A program made the position numbers and the translations under genes. DNA of 64,000 nt, from assembly GCA_958510875.1 (NCBI GenBank), contig OY294068.1, forward strand, positions 34,576,297 through 34,640,296, given 5' to 3'. Below, piece after piece: positions 25,025-36,690 of the stretch. Below the pieces are notes generated by a model. That model did no database searches and was not told the DNA's origin. It worked only from the letters and a program-made list of their open reading frames with translations. Each line of letters begins with the position of its first letter. Positions within the stretch are counted from its first letter, which is position 1. The stretch comes from Endomychus coccineus. Its lineage: Eukaryota > Arthropoda > Insecta > Coleoptera > Endomychidae.

Positions 25025-26107
25025 GTTCAATTCACAGTCTTATTTGATAAGTATCCAATTGAGTTATTTAATCGTGATCATGACCGTTAAAATAAATTGA
25101 GGTTGAGTTGAAAATTTATAAATAAATGATCAGTGATCACAAATCATAAGGAAAGTTCCATAGAAAGTTGAAAAATTCAAACGCGATCTTATACCATAGA
25201 TTTCACACCTATTCTGTGCTTATAAAGTTGAGGAAATGTAATCTTTGATTTTAATATAATACTAGGTCGGTCAGTACCATAGAGATGAAGAATAGAGTTC
25301 TTGAAGGTGCTATATTTTTGACTCCGTCTAAGAAATTTGAAGGCACTTACCCACTTGAAAAGAGCAGGCGGAGTGTGCGAGAAAGAGGTTATCTTCAAAT
25401 TTCTTAGAGAGGGTCTTTTTGTAAGGTATTGCGCTTATGGGACTCAAAAACTCTATATCTTCATCTCTATGGTCAGTACACTGCGTATATCCCCAAAGAT
25501 TGAGAAGAAATGCTCAAAATCTATAAAACGAACAGCTGATCAATTTTTTCGCTAACAAATCAGTCGCCAAGAATCGTAGCCTCCGAGCGACCCTTAGCCT
25601 ATTAATTTCCCAATTTATGTTTGAAATCATCTGAATTAGTGAATTCAGTTCTCAGAATGTCTCCTTTTATGTAATATAGGTGGCCGCTTGTGTAGCATAA
25701 AAGAAATGATGACGTCACGTTTTCAGTGTGAATAACTAGGCTTCAGCGAATTAGGCTATTTCTCTTGAATAGCGTCGAGTATTTCGATGAACCACTATGC
25801 TCAATAACTCGAAAATAGCTTAAGGTACGACATTGAAATTTTTGGCAGTAAATTTAGAGTATCATCTAGCTTGTACCAAAATTGCGATTGGATTGAGATT
25901 ACCATTTGGTCGCCGGACGAAAACATACCTTGTGCCATATAAGCCAATTCAAGAAGCGACAATGTCAATATATAAAAATAGTTATATTATTGTATATTTT
26001 GAAATGAAACTTTTAACTTCGAAATTGCAATCAACGTATATTCAGTGTATTGAATAAATTAAGTGATAATTAACAAAGTAGATGTAGCTAACTAATTACA
26101 AATAGTA
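25025..26107. other. mRpL13-nito intergenic region
   Basis: Between the divergent genes mRpL13 and nito. Apart from the MITE at 25269-25479, I see no coding sequence. Both promoters should lie in 25025-26550. Confidence 0.5.
25269..25479. mobile_element. Short palindromic MITE
   Basis: GTCAGTACCATAGAGATGAA near the left end recurs inverted at the right end (CTTCATCTCTATGGTCAGTAC). TTCTAAGAAATTTGAAG-type sequence near 25328 is inverted near 25395. About 210 bp, no coding capacity. No target duplication was identified. Confidence 0.7.
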
Positions 26108-26205
26108 TTTAAACAGGCACATTTTGTTCTCTAATTTAGTTTGCTCTGATGATAGCTACTTGGTAGCTGAAAGGTCCACTGTAATTTTACAGTATTCTTA
26201 TTAAT
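26108..26205 (+). mobile_element. Small Penelope-like element fragment
   Basis: The sequence from AAACAGGCACATTTTG to GGTAGCTGAAAGG is an inverted match to 39315-39385 and a partial match to 59360-59420. Those flank minus-strand Penelope-like endonuclease fragments. Only the non-coding end is present here. Confidence 0.5.
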
Positions 26206-26550
26206 TTAAAGTGTCAAATTAATAAATAATCCATTCATGATGTAAACTCTGTAGATGGTAATACCACAGAATACATAGTCAGTGCTCTACTACTAACTCT
26301 ATGGTCTAAGCGGTTGAATCATCGAAGACTCGTTAGTTTCCTATTTTCTCACTTGAATGACTTGATTCGACTGTTTCCGTTTCGGTCAGCATCAGATATT
26401 CAGATAATCAAGAAATCGGCTCGCTTTTTAGACCGGCCATTTTGTTTCGAAGCGATCGACCGCTGTCTGAAGTTTTGGAGTGAAATTATTGAGAACTTTA
26501 TTAAGCAGTATTGGCAAATATATTTACACAGTGTTGTGTAGTTACATAAA

Positions 26551-26622
26551 GTATGTTTTTCAAATGATAATGGTTTGCTAACTGTGTAATTATGATGTTA
26601 CTTAGTGTTTTTGTGTTTTTAG
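26551..26622 (+). other. Possible 72-bp intron in the nito 5' UTR
   Basis: A GTATGT donor at 26551 and a TTTTTGTGTTTTTAG acceptor ending at 26622 frame a short possible intron just before the nito leader. It rests on signals alone. Confidence 0.4.
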
Positions 26623-26721
26623 GAGAGGGAGTGCCGTGTCATCCATTGTGTCCGTTAATTGGTGTGTGAAGTGCGTATGATCGCCTCTGGAAGGGACAGA
26701 ATCACCGTAAGAATTCAAAAT

Positions 26722-28872
26722 ATGAAAAGAAGTAGTGATAGAGACACTCCACCACGTAGCAAACGTTCCAGATCTAGTATGGGTAGATACGACGATAGTT
26801 CTGACGAGAGAATAACGCCCGATAGAATTAGGAGGCGGAGTAGTCGAGCGCGTTCTCCCAGCCCTAGAGCGCGTTATCTCTCACCTCATCGTGATGAATA
26901 TCTACGCCCCCCAGAACGTACTTTCCCCTACAAAGTCTTATGTGTTAGCGCATTGCATCCAAAAGCAAGCGATGAGGTGATTAAAGACACATTATACCGC
27001 GAATACAAAAAGTTTGGTGATCTTAGTATTAGACTCTCGCGTGACATGGATGAGCGAATTGCATATGTTTGTTTTCGTAATTCTGAAGATGCTCGAGATG
27101 CCAAACATGGCAAACCACGCATTATTATTTATGACAAAGTTGCTTTGGTAGAAGCTGTGTATGAGGTACCGCGTACTAACGACATTTACCGTAGTAGACC
27201 CCGATCTATTACTCCTGAATATGATCGTGGATATTATGGTAGGTCTCCTGAACGAATGCGCCCAGTAGATCGTTATGATAGAGCATATGGACCACCTCTG
27301 GGTGTTCCAGTTCACCGAGAATACAGACGTGAAGCTATGCCAGCTCCACATCATGAATATCTGGCTAGACCTCCTATGCATCATGGTCCTCCACATATGC
27401 CTCCTGCACATGCTTATGGTCCTCCTCGACAACATGTACCTAGGACTCCTTTTGAAAAACCTGAAAATAAAAAAGATAAATTTCCCAATTATCTTCACCA
27501 TGTTCAACCTGAAGATGATCCATTGGCAACTAGAACGTTATTTGCTGGAAATTTGGAAATAAATATAACCGAGGAGGAATTACGTCGTATATTTGGAAGG
27601 TACGGAGTTGTGGAAGATATTGATATTAAAAGACCACCACCAGGAACAGGCAATGCCTTCGCATTTGTTCGTTTTAACACACTTGATATGGCTCATCGGG
27701 CTAAAGTTGAGTTGTCAGGCCAATATATCGGAAAATTCCAATGCAAAATTGGATATGGCAAGGCAACTCCAACCACACGTATCTGGGTTGGTGGCCTGGG
27801 TGCTTGGACCTCTGTTCCTCAATTGGAAAGAGAATTTGATAGATTTGGGGCAATCAAAAAGATTGATTATGGTAAAGGTGACAACCAAGCTTTTATTTTG
27901 TATGACAGTATTGATGCAGCACAAGCAGCTGTAAAGGAGATGCGTGGTTTTCCATTAGGTGGCCCTGATCGTAGATTAAGAACTGATTTCTCCGATGTAA
28001 CACCTGGTGTAACATATCGACCAAAGCCCCCATATCCTCCACATGATGAAACGGCACCTGATTATAGACGTGGGGGAGAGTATGATTACGAATATGAAGG
28101 TGGAGAAGCCAGCACTTATGCTAAAGGTTACAGAGGTCGTGCACCTCATCCTGAACGAAGAGCAGGTAGTCGTGGTCCTAGGTATCCAGAAGGAGCCGAG
28201 GACGAATGGGGTAGAACCAGAACAGATGCAGATTATGAACGACGACGATCAGGGTCTAGAGGTGCAGATAGATCAAGATCTCGTTCCCCACGTAGATCTC
28301 CAGATTCAGATTCAGACAGTGGCTCTAGGAGAGCTGGTTTACTGGCATCCAGTAGGACTTTACCAGAGGTAGCCAGAAAATGTACCACCATTTGGCAAGG
28401 TGCGTTGATATTAAAGAATTCTCTTTTCCCTGCAAAATTCCATCTCATGGATGGTGATACAGATATAGTTGATGGCCTTATGAAAGATGAAGAAGGCAAG
28501 CACCAGCTGAGAATTACACAGAGGTTAAGACTAGACCAACCAAAATTGGAAGATGTACAAAAACGTATATCAAGTGCAAGTTCGCATGCTATTTTTTTGG
28601 GATTAGCAGGTTCAACTGCTTCTGTAACAAATGAGGATGCAACAGTACAGACAAGACCTCTTCGAAATTTAGTTTCTTACTTGAAACAAAAGGAAGCTGC
28701 GGGAGTTATATCGTTACTAAACAAAGAAACTGAAGCTACCGGAGTCTTGTATTCGTTCCCTCCTTGTCCATTTTCCACAGAGCTTCTGAAACGTTCTTGT
28801 CCTAATTTATCAGATGATGCTATTAAGGAGGATCATTTAATCATAGTTGTGGTACGTGGTGGTACTGCATAA
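26722..28872 (+). CDS. nito: Spenito (RBM15-type RNA-binding protein), complete
   Basis: One uninterrupted exon of 716 residues. An Arg/Ser-rich N-terminus is followed by RRM1 at about 68-145 (FPYKVLCVSAL), RRM2 at about 270-345 (TRTLFAGNLEI, AFAFVRF) and RRM3 at about 353-425 (TRIWVGGLG). An RS/RG-rich linker follows, then a C-terminal SPOC domain at about 550-715 (TTIWQGALILKNSLFPAKFH, ending LIIVVVRGG). This is the small split-ends family layout, as in Drosophila Spenito and vertebrate RBM15/RBM15B. Those are nuclear subunits of the m6A methyltransferase complex, which also act in splicing, sex determination and Wnt signalling. I chose the ATG at 26722 because MKRSSDRDTPP resembles the start of RBM15B. 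An in-frame ATG at 26677 would add 15 residues and contains a GTAAGA donor-like sequence. Confidence 0.95.
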   Translation: MKRSSDRDTPPRSKRSRSSMGRYDDSSDERITPDRIRRRSSRARSPSPRARYLSPHRDEYLRPPERTFPYKVLCVSALHPKASDEVIKDTLYREYKKFGDLSIRLSRDMDERIAYVCFRNSEDARDAKHGKPRIIIYDKVALVEAVYEVPRTNDIYRSRPRSITPEYDRGYYGRSPERMRPVDRYDRAYGPPLGVPVHREYRREAMPAPHHEYLARPPMHHGPPHMPPAHAYGPPRQHVPRTPFEKPENKKDKFPNYLHHVQPEDDPLATRTLFAGNLEINITEEELRRIFGRYGVVEDIDIKRPPPGTGNAFAFVRFNTLDMAHRAKVELSGQYIGKFQCKIGYGKATPTTRIWVGGLGAWTSVPQLEREFDRFGAIKKIDYGKGDNQAFILYDSIDAAQAAVKEMRGFPLGGPDRRLRTDFSDVTPGVTYRPKPPYPPHDETAPDYRRGGEYDYEYEGGEASTYAKGYRGRAPHPERRAGSRGPRYPEGAEDEWGRTRTDADYERRRSGSRGADRSRSRSPRRSPDSDSDSGSRRAGLLASSRTLPEVARKCTTIWQGALILKNSLFPAKFHLMDGDTDIVDGLMKDEEGKHQLRITQRLRLDQPKLEDVQKRISSASSHAIFLGLAGSTASVTNEDATVQTRPLRNLVSYLKQKEAAGVISLLNKETEATGVLYSFPPCPFSTELLKRSCPNLSDDAIKEDHLIIVVVRGGTA

Positions 28873-29139
28873 ATCCTTTCAATTATCGTCTCTTACACCT
28901 ATCCCACACTTGATAAAAGGATATTAAGAAGTTTGGTCATATTTTTAATTGCAATTATTAATTTATTTTGTGCATATAATGGACTCCCAATTTGAAATGA
29001 CCAACTAGACCTGATATTTTCTTTCTTTAAATTTGAGATATTGATTAGACTTTGTTCAATTATCATTGCCATCCAATTTTTTACAATTGATAGTTTCAAA
29101 TTACATATGGTTTCGGCGTTTACATAGTGTAAATTCATA

Positions 29140-29757
29140 ATACTTCGAAAGTTGGAGAATAAAACTCAAATTTTACACAAAAACTTTAACATTTAATTTA
29201 AAAAATGCTGACAAATTGTTTCACCACACTGTGGTTTTCAAAGCAAGGAGTTATCAATTAAAGCTAAATCTAAAAGTATGTCCTTGAATATTAGGGATCA
29301 GAATGTGGTACAAATTGAGGGATGGGGGTGGATACTGGTGGGAGTGTATTTACAAAATTGTTAACAAGTGGTGATTATATATCGATTGAATCATTTAATA
29401 TCACATTATCATTGTTTTTTAAGTGTTTCAATATTTCTATGGATTCTAGTATATTAAGTTTATGTCCTTTTTCCTGAATGTGTAGAATATCGGGATTTTG
29501 GGTGAAATTGTGGTTATGTTCTAACAGGTGATTCGCGTAATTAGAGTCCTCTTTTTTGAGCCTGTAACTTCTCAAATGTTCGTTGAACCGTTCGCTGAAA
29601 CTGCGTCCAGTTTGTCCAATGTACAAAGCACTACAGTCATCACATCTCAGTCAGTGTTGTTTTAAAGGCGACGTTTCTATTCTGTTTTTTAAGGAATTGA
29701 GGTATTTTAAGTGAATGTTTACCTAAATATGTTAGACATGTGAAATGTAAAAATAAT
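29140..29757 (-). mobile_element. Penelope-like element 3' end with GIY-YIG endonuclease (left arm of an inverted pair)
   Basis: The minus strand encodes the C-terminal GIY-YIG endonuclease domain: DCSALYIGQTGRSFSERFNE, an HLLEHNHNF segment, and NILESIEILKHLKNN, ending at a stop at 29375. About 75 bases present in the right arm are missing here just before the CxxC-like segment. The 3' flank down to about 29140 is shared with the right arm, so both carry the same element end. It lies 270 bases after the nito stop codon, so the nito 3' UTR may run into it. An AATAAA lies at 29159. Confidence 0.8.
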
Positions 29758-30455
29758 ACCAAATCAAATTTCACATGTCTAACATATTTAGGTAAACATT
29801 CACTTAAAATATCTCAATTCCTTATAAAACAGAATAAAAACGTCGCCTTTAAAACAACAAATAATCTATGCTCATACATTAATAGCTCGAAATCTAAAAA
29901 AGTTAAATTAAAGAAATCTGGAGTCTACAGACTGAGATGTGATGAATGTAGTGCTTCGTACATAGGACAAACTGGACGCAGTTTCAGCGAAAGGTTCAAC
30001 GAACATTTGAGAAGTTACAGGCTCAAAAAAGAGGACTCTAATTATACGAATCACCTGTTAGAACATAACCACAATTTCACCCTAAATCCGGAAACTCTAC
30101 ACATTCAGGAAAAAGGACAAAAACTTAAATATACTAGAATCCATAGAAATATTGAAACTATCAAAAAACAATAATAATGTAATATTAAATATCAAATCGA
30201 TACATATAACTCACCATTTGTTAACAATTTTGTAAATACACTCCCATCCGTATCCACCCGATTCCTCAATTTGTACCACATTCTGATCTCTAATATTTAA
30301 AGACATACTTTTAGATTTAGCTTTAGTTGATAAGTCCTTGCTTTGAAAATGCCACAGTGTGGTGAAACAATTTGTCAGCATTTTGAAATTAAATGTTAAA
30401 AGTTTTTGTGTAAAATTTGAGTTTTATTCTCCAACTTCTGAAGTTCAAATTACAT
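29758..30455 (+). mobile_element. Penelope-like element 3' end with GIY-YIG endonuclease (right arm)
   Basis: Mirror copy of the left arm, joined head to head at about 29757. The plus-strand frame from 29740 to 30172 gives a linker region, then CDECSASYIGQTGRSF, HLLEHNHNF and a C-terminal ILKHLKNN equivalent disrupted by a frameshift near 30130. The 3' flank, with TGTGGTGAAACAATTTGTCA and TTGAGTTTTATTCTCCAACT, mirrors 29150-29240. The reverse transcriptase part is absent from both arms. Confidence 0.8.
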
Positions 30456-31103
30456 ATTTCAGGAACATTCCAAGTTTGAAATCTTAAATGAAAGCAGGAG
30501 CTAGATGGAATAAAACTTAGTGTTTTAATTTCAAACTATCTTATTTATTTCTCCATCAAAAACTATATTTGCAATGACTAGGAACATAATATTTAACTTT
30601 CAAATAAGATTCAAAATATAATATTGATTTAAAATTCTATTTTTCCAATGTAATTCTGGGCAAAAAAATTATTCAAGGTCTAGTAAAAGAGGAGTTCCCT
30701 CCCACTTTATGTATTACATGAAGTATGAATCTTTTATGGTTTACAGTTTTTATTTACTATGATATTTTTGTAGAATATGACTTTACTTTCTTAGATTCTA
30801 GTAATTTTTATACAATGTACACTATTGCTTTCTTTTTTATATTATTATATAAAGCCAATTCACTTTGACCTAATTTCCTAATTGTGACACAGGTTTTTGG
30901 TTTCATAAACATATCGCAAAGGTTTAACCCATTGTTGATGTTGGCAGTTGAAGAGAAAGCTTTACTTTTCCCCTTCATATGTCAGTGTTACTATGGAGTT
31001 TACAAATGGACTGTGTTTATGTTGTCGGAGTCTGTTATTTTTTTTAGATTGACTAAAATGCAATGTTTTTATGAATTTTTTAACTAATTGTGATTTATTT
31101 CAG
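30456..31103. other. Intergenic, no gene seen
   Basis: AT-rich stretch after the Penelope pair. Only a 67-codon chance ORF with no recognisable motif. Confidence 0.4.
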
Positions 31104-32300
31104 GAAATTGGTGATCAACGATAGTAAATTTTGCTAGTTTGTGTAACAAATTATTTGGCCTTAAAAGTGTAAGAATTGTTGTGCAGGAAAACCAAATTTG
31201 TAAATTCATTCAGTGAAGTGAATTAGTTTTTTAAGGTGTTGCAGTTCTTTCCCATTTGTTAATAGAATGCATGGATAAAAGTGCAAATTTCTGTAAGGAT
31301 TTATCTACATATATGTGAAAGAACTGTATAAACTACAGTGTAATTGTAGTGTATGTGCAAGTAGAATAATTTTGTAAACTAAAAACATGTTTATTTTACA
31401 ACCATCAGTTAATAATGTGATGTAGTGTTAGAAAACTTTGGAGGTTTTCACAACAAACATGGTCTCAAATACTTCTATCCAGATAATGTCGATTCCAAAT
31501 AATATATGCAACTTGTGTAATTTTGCCACCATGTTTACAGTGATGTGAAGCAGACTCTTAAATAGATAAGTTCTTTCAGATTGATGTGTATTTTTTAATA
31601 TCCTGGTGAGTGATTGTGATTCTTAAGGTTGAGGTATGTAATTCAGTGAGCTTTGTCTGAAATGGCGATAGAACCAGTTTAATTTTTTGTTTGTGGGGTT
31701 CTGTCTTCTGTGTGATTTAACGTGGGTGGTTAAAATAATATTGGGTTTTCCAAATTATACAGTTTCAATTGATCATTAGTGATTTTGTGTAGGGAGAAGT
31801 TATTTTGTAACAACTTTGTGTAAGTTCTTTTTTTATTTGAAGTTCGTAAAAGAAAATAAAAAAGCTATCAATTCTATATACATTTTTTCATTCAATATCA
31901 TCCAAAATGCATCATCATCATTGTGAGTGACATAAAAATTCAGCTTGTGGTAAGTAAATAAATGATTTGAATGAAACAATTGCAATAAACTTGAAATATT
32001 ATTTTAGATCGATTTGGGTGAAATTAACTTTTTTTGTGTTTATCCTTTAACATGTTGAATTGGAGGCTTCCAAGGATATTGGTTCTTTAGTAATTGTGAT
32101 TCCCAGTCAGGAGAGCATGACGCTTCGTCATTCAATACTGGTGACACCTCGGGACAGACTAGAACTGAATTTGAAATTGCAGCTTGCCCTGAGGATGCCA
32201 TCTGTAATGGTTCACGAAACATCATGTTCTTCTGGTGAAGTATTCATCTAGAGACCAAACTCATCTTTTAACAGTGCAAAAATGTACAGTTATTATTTTA
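31104..32300 (+). ncRNA. Possible spliced non-coding transcript or distant 3' UTR
   Basis: An acceptor-like TTATTTCAG ends at 31103, a GTAAGT donor lies at 31950 and an acceptor TTATTTTAG ends at 32007. This outlines exons 31104-31949 and 32008-. No long ORF crosses them. It could be an alternative 3' UTR of nito or an independent lncRNA. The signals are common by chance in AT-rich DNA. Confidence 0.2.
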
Positions 32301-33267
32301 TTTAAAGCAATTCTTAATTAAGCTCTTTGAATCAACTACTATTTTATGTTACTAGGAATTACTTCCTCTCTTACAGAAATGCAGGGGGCATTTAGAGATT
32401 TGCAACTAATATTCAATAAATCCTTCATTTTTTGATGTAATAAATTCGTGTGCATGTGTTGCATAAATATTTGCAACTGATATTCGACAAAATACTAAAT
32501 GTTGCTCAGTCCTTGAGTATCAATTGGCGTAAATCGTACAAATTCCTGAAATACCATTCATTGAATTCTCAACAGTTTATTCATCTTTTGCTTTGAATAA
32601 CTAATATTATTCATCTCAGCTGGTTAAACTTTTTTTTTGAATGTTGGAATATCAAAAGAATCTATGTTTATGAAGAAGTCAACTACTCAATGATAATATT
32701 CAAGACATTCATAATTCTGTGAGTTTCAGATGAAATGAAGGTGGGAAAATGACATAATTTACTGGAAATAGCACACTAAATTTAATAAGCATTTCGTTTT
32801 TAGTACCTATTAGTGGTGTTCTTCAATGTTTGTTTTACTGAGATGATCCTCACAAAAAAAAATACAAATATGGCTTTATTGAATCAAGTGATATTAAGTT
32901 AACTGAAAGCATTAAAGTTATTTCAAATATCTAGAATTTCAACTATTTTTCGAACTTTGTCCAGTGAGTAAACTATTTCTTCAGCAGAATAGCACGAAGT
33001 GTCTACTGAAACTAAAAGTATGCTATTTTAAACCATTATTTAACCACATTTTGATTATTGCTTATCTATCCTATAATTATTTAACCTTGATAAAGTCAAC
33101 ATGCTACAAGATTGCGTAACAATGGTTGAATTGATTCTCAGTAAAAAAAAAAATGTTTATTTTATGATTTTTGAATACTTCCAAGAATACATCACTTTTA
33201 ATATTCAATAGAGCCATCCAATCCAAGAATACATTACTTTCAATAAAGATATTCAATAGAGCCATCC
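32301..33267. other. Intergenic, no gene seen
   Basis: AT-rich. A short direct repeat containing ATTCAATAGAGCCATCC occurs at about 33204-33219 and 33250-33267, just outside the MITE. Confidence 0.4.
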
Positions 33268-33811
33268 CACGGTCGTACATACAGATCTGGGAACTCTTAT
33301 GTTTGACATGGGTCTCTTACGGGTCGCCAAACTCGTAGTCCCTCGCTCAGCCACTAGCTAGCGCTTGGATCGGAGTGGTAAAACGATTTCTTTTCGGAAT
33401 TGCAAGCAGTGTTACTAAGTATTCTGATTTGAGGGAGGAATAGAACTGTTACTATTGTCAAAATGTATTACTCACCTTAAAAATAACTTCCCCTTTTTCG
33501 CACACATAAAAGACCTTTTTAAAACGATTTCTATCCGGAATCGCAAGCATCTTTCGGTACTTTAAAAACAGAAATTTCTTGCTTTACACTTTTGTACCCC
33601 GTTTTGCATTTCGGCACAATGCACGGTTTCGTAATTTGTTTCTAAAAACGCAGGTATCCTTGTGTTTACAAGTCAAGAATGACAGTTGTCAGAGAACACT
33701 CTTCGACTACTGCGCCACCCTTTTTGGTACTACGCAACAGTTGACGCTTAGCGGAGTCACTTCTCACATAGGAAACAGCCTCGAGTCCCCAGACCTGTAT
33801 GTACGACCGTG
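33268..33811. mobile_element. hAT-type MITE, long copy, with 8-bp target duplication
   Basis: Begins CACGGTCGTACATACAGATC and ends with the inverted form (..CTGTATGTACGACCGTG). It is flanked by a perfect 8-bp duplication, AGCCATCC, at 33260-33267 and 33812-33819. It contains a TTTCGGCAC..GTTTTGCATTTCGGCACAATGCAC block shared with the second copy at 46455-46865. The 544 bp carry no intact transposase. Confidence 0.85.
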
Positions 33812-33819
33812 AGCCATCC

Positions 33820-35263
33820 AAATAACGCCAGACTACATTCCAAGTTACAATGATTTCTATGAATTGAATCAGTTGTCAGTGAGTGAAAGAATTTACCACT
33901 TTAAACTTCAACTTAACTAATTTGTGATTATATAACTTTTCCATATTTCAATTGCTAAAACATTTTAAATTTATTTTTTGTACTTTATTATTTTATTATA
34001 GGTATCTTATCTATGTAAATGAACTCTTACAATAGAAATATCTGTCTAATGATCCATCTGAACAACTGGTAACACATACTATTATCATTCCCACTTAATC
34101 CTCTGATTTTGCTGATGAATGGCTGTAGATCTTCCTTGGATATTCATTATTTTTGAGAGCATAATCTATTTATTGCATTTTGATGCCTTGTTCATTGCAA
34201 TCTGTTCAATAATTATAGGTGAAATTATCTTTCCAATAAGACAATTTCATTCTTTCACTTACTTGGGGCTAGGAGAAAAACAATGTTATGACAGAGGTTT
34301 TGAATCAAATAATATTAATTTAATCAAAATACATATATTGGAAATAATCTTAAAATCACAATAACAAAGTGTTCTATTCTATTCTACAGTTTAAAAACAT
34401 TTAAGATTCAAGAAGTGCAAAAAATTTACAAATAGATAATCCTTATAACATGATATATAGATAATAAATAGTTGACTATATATTTCTCAGTAAATATCTC
34501 TCTAAAATAAATTGAATTGAAAATTCATTGAAATACTTTTTCAACTAAAGAAGTGCCGAAAATAAACGAACTACAGACACCTGTTGCGATAATTGTTGTA
34601 TGAGGTTATGGTTATTGGTCATAACAGAAATTAAATAATCAGAGTTTCAAATTGAAGCTGTTAATTTTCAGAATTACCTTGTTATTCATAAAACCAGAAG
34701 ACGCAGCTAAATTCAGAATTTTCAACGTAAAACTAGTATTATTAGAAAATCAGAACAAATATTTAGGTCTTCCAACTTCCCCAACAGAAAGATTCCATTT
34801 TCTTCCAGATTAAAAAAAAGATTGCAGCATTTGTTAAATGAAAGTTCATTTTTAAATTCGCCAGTTTCATGTTTGGGGACCCATCATCTACTTCTTTACA
34901 TGTAAGTCACAAACAACCAGAATACACAATGATTTTCCTTCATATTTAATTCTAGAATGTAAGTGTACTGGTAACAGATTCATTAATCCAACTGTAAACT
35001 TTACAACTCTAGGTTCAATTGATCTCTTCCCAAAGATTACAGTGATGGTAATAAATCTATCTTGATGGTGAAATTACAAACATTAATGTTAAAATTATAT
35101 TTTTTTATTATATTTATCAAGTAGCAAGGCAGATTTTGTTGAATAAAAATAATGAAAATAATACTCGATTTTTATTACAGACAATATCAAATGATTGAAA
35201 ATATCAAAATAGAAATTACCCATAACATTCAGCTATGACCTAACTGAAATATTTGCTGACAAT
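33820..35263. other. Intergenic, no gene seen
   Basis: AT-rich, chance ORFs only. No recognisable repeat. Confidence 0.4.
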
Positions 35264-36690
35264 TATTAAAATAAATATCAATAATTTCATTCCTTCAATC
35301 AAAGAAATCTATTTAGAAAAGTCCGTGTATATGAAGAAATGCAGTATATTCCAAATGAAAATTTGTAGCTCGGAAAAAATAACTTAAAAATCAGATACGT
35401 AAATAAATGATCCATTTATTAAAATAAATATCAATAATTTCATTTCTTCAATCGAAGAAATGTGTTTAGAAAAGTCCGTGTATATGAAGAAATGCAGTAT
35501 ATTCCAAATGTAAATTTGTAGTTTGGAAAAAATAACTTAAAAATCAGGTAAGTAATTAAATGATCCATTTATTAAAATAAATATCGATAATTTCATTTCT
35601 TCAATCGAAGAAATGTGTTTAGAAAACTCCGTGTATATGAAGAAATGCAGTATATTCCAAACGAAAATTTTTAGTTTGGAAAAAATACGAAAAATAACTT
35701 TAAAATCACGTACGTAATTAAATGATTCATTTATTAAAATAAATATCAATAATTTCATTTCTTCAATCAAAGAAATGTGTTTAAAAGAAAAGTCCGTGTA
35801 TATGAAGAAATGCAGTATATTCCAAATGAAAATTTGTAGCTCGGAAAAAATAACTTAAAAATCAGATACGTAAATAAATGATCCATTTATTAAAATAAAT
35901 ATCAATAATTTCATTTCTTCAATCGAAGAAATGTGTTTAGAAAAGTCCGTGTATATGAAGAAATGCAGTATATTCCAAATGTAAATTTGTAGTTTGGAAA
36001 AAATAACTTAAAAATCAGGTAAGTAATTAAATGATCCATTTATTAAAATAAATATCGATAATTTCATTTCTTCAATCGAAGAAATGTGTTTAGAAAACTC
36101 CGTGTATATGAAGAAATGCAGTATATTCCAAACGAAAATTTTTAGTTTGGAAAAAATACGAAAAATAACTTTAAAATCACGTACGTAATTAAATGATTCA
36201 TTTATTAAAATAAATATCAATAATTTCATTTCTTCAATCAAAGAAATGTGTTTAAAAGAAAAGTCCGTGTATATGAAGAAATGCAGTATATTCCAAATGA
36301 AAATTTTTAGTTTGGAAAAAATACGAAAAATAACTTAAAAATCAGGCACGTAATTAAATGATCCATTTATTAAAATAAATATCAATAATTTCCTTTCTTC
36401 AATCAAAGAAATGTGTTTAGAAAAGTCCGTGTATATGAAGAAATGCAGTATATTACAAATGAAAATTTTTAGTTTGGAAAAAATACGAAAAATAACTTAA
36501 AAATCAGGCACGTAATTAAATGATCCATTTATTAAAATAAATATCAATAATTTCCTTTCTTCAATCAAAGAAATGTGTTTAGAAAAGTCCGTGTATATGA
36601 AGAAATGCAGTATATTACAAATGAAAATTTTTAGTTTGGAAAAAATACGAAAAATAACTTAAAAATCAGGTACGTACCTAATTTTTAACT
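35264..36690. repeat. Minisatellite of nine 153-166 bp units with a 471-bp higher-order repeat
   Basis: Units start with ATTAAAATAAATATC at 35264, 35418, 35571, 35732, 35889, 36042, 36203, 36369 and 36531. They contain GTCCGTGTATATGAAGAAAT. Units differ by small indels such as a TTAAAAGAAAAG variant and an AAATACGAAAA insertion. The block from about 35316 to 35837 is repeated, apparently identically, at 35787-36308 (period 471, three units). The last two units are nearly identical at period 162. So the array grew by both single-unit and three-unit duplications. Confidence 0.9.

Noticed and set aside
26992..27507. A 171-codon minus-strand ORF opposite nito
   Set aside because: It is a shadow of the well-supported nito coding frame and encodes no recognisable domain.
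28043..28372. Plus-strand 109-codon ORF inside nito
   Set aside because: Out-of-frame shadow of the Arg/Gly-rich linker of nito.
32040..32251. Overlapping short ORFs on both strands with protein-like composition
   Set aside because: No start codon in the better frame and no homology that I recognise; kept only as part of the possible non-coding transcript.
35537..36241. Two identical 77-codon minus-strand ORFs
   Set aside because: They are readings through the minisatellite; identity reflects the 471-bp duplication, not selection.
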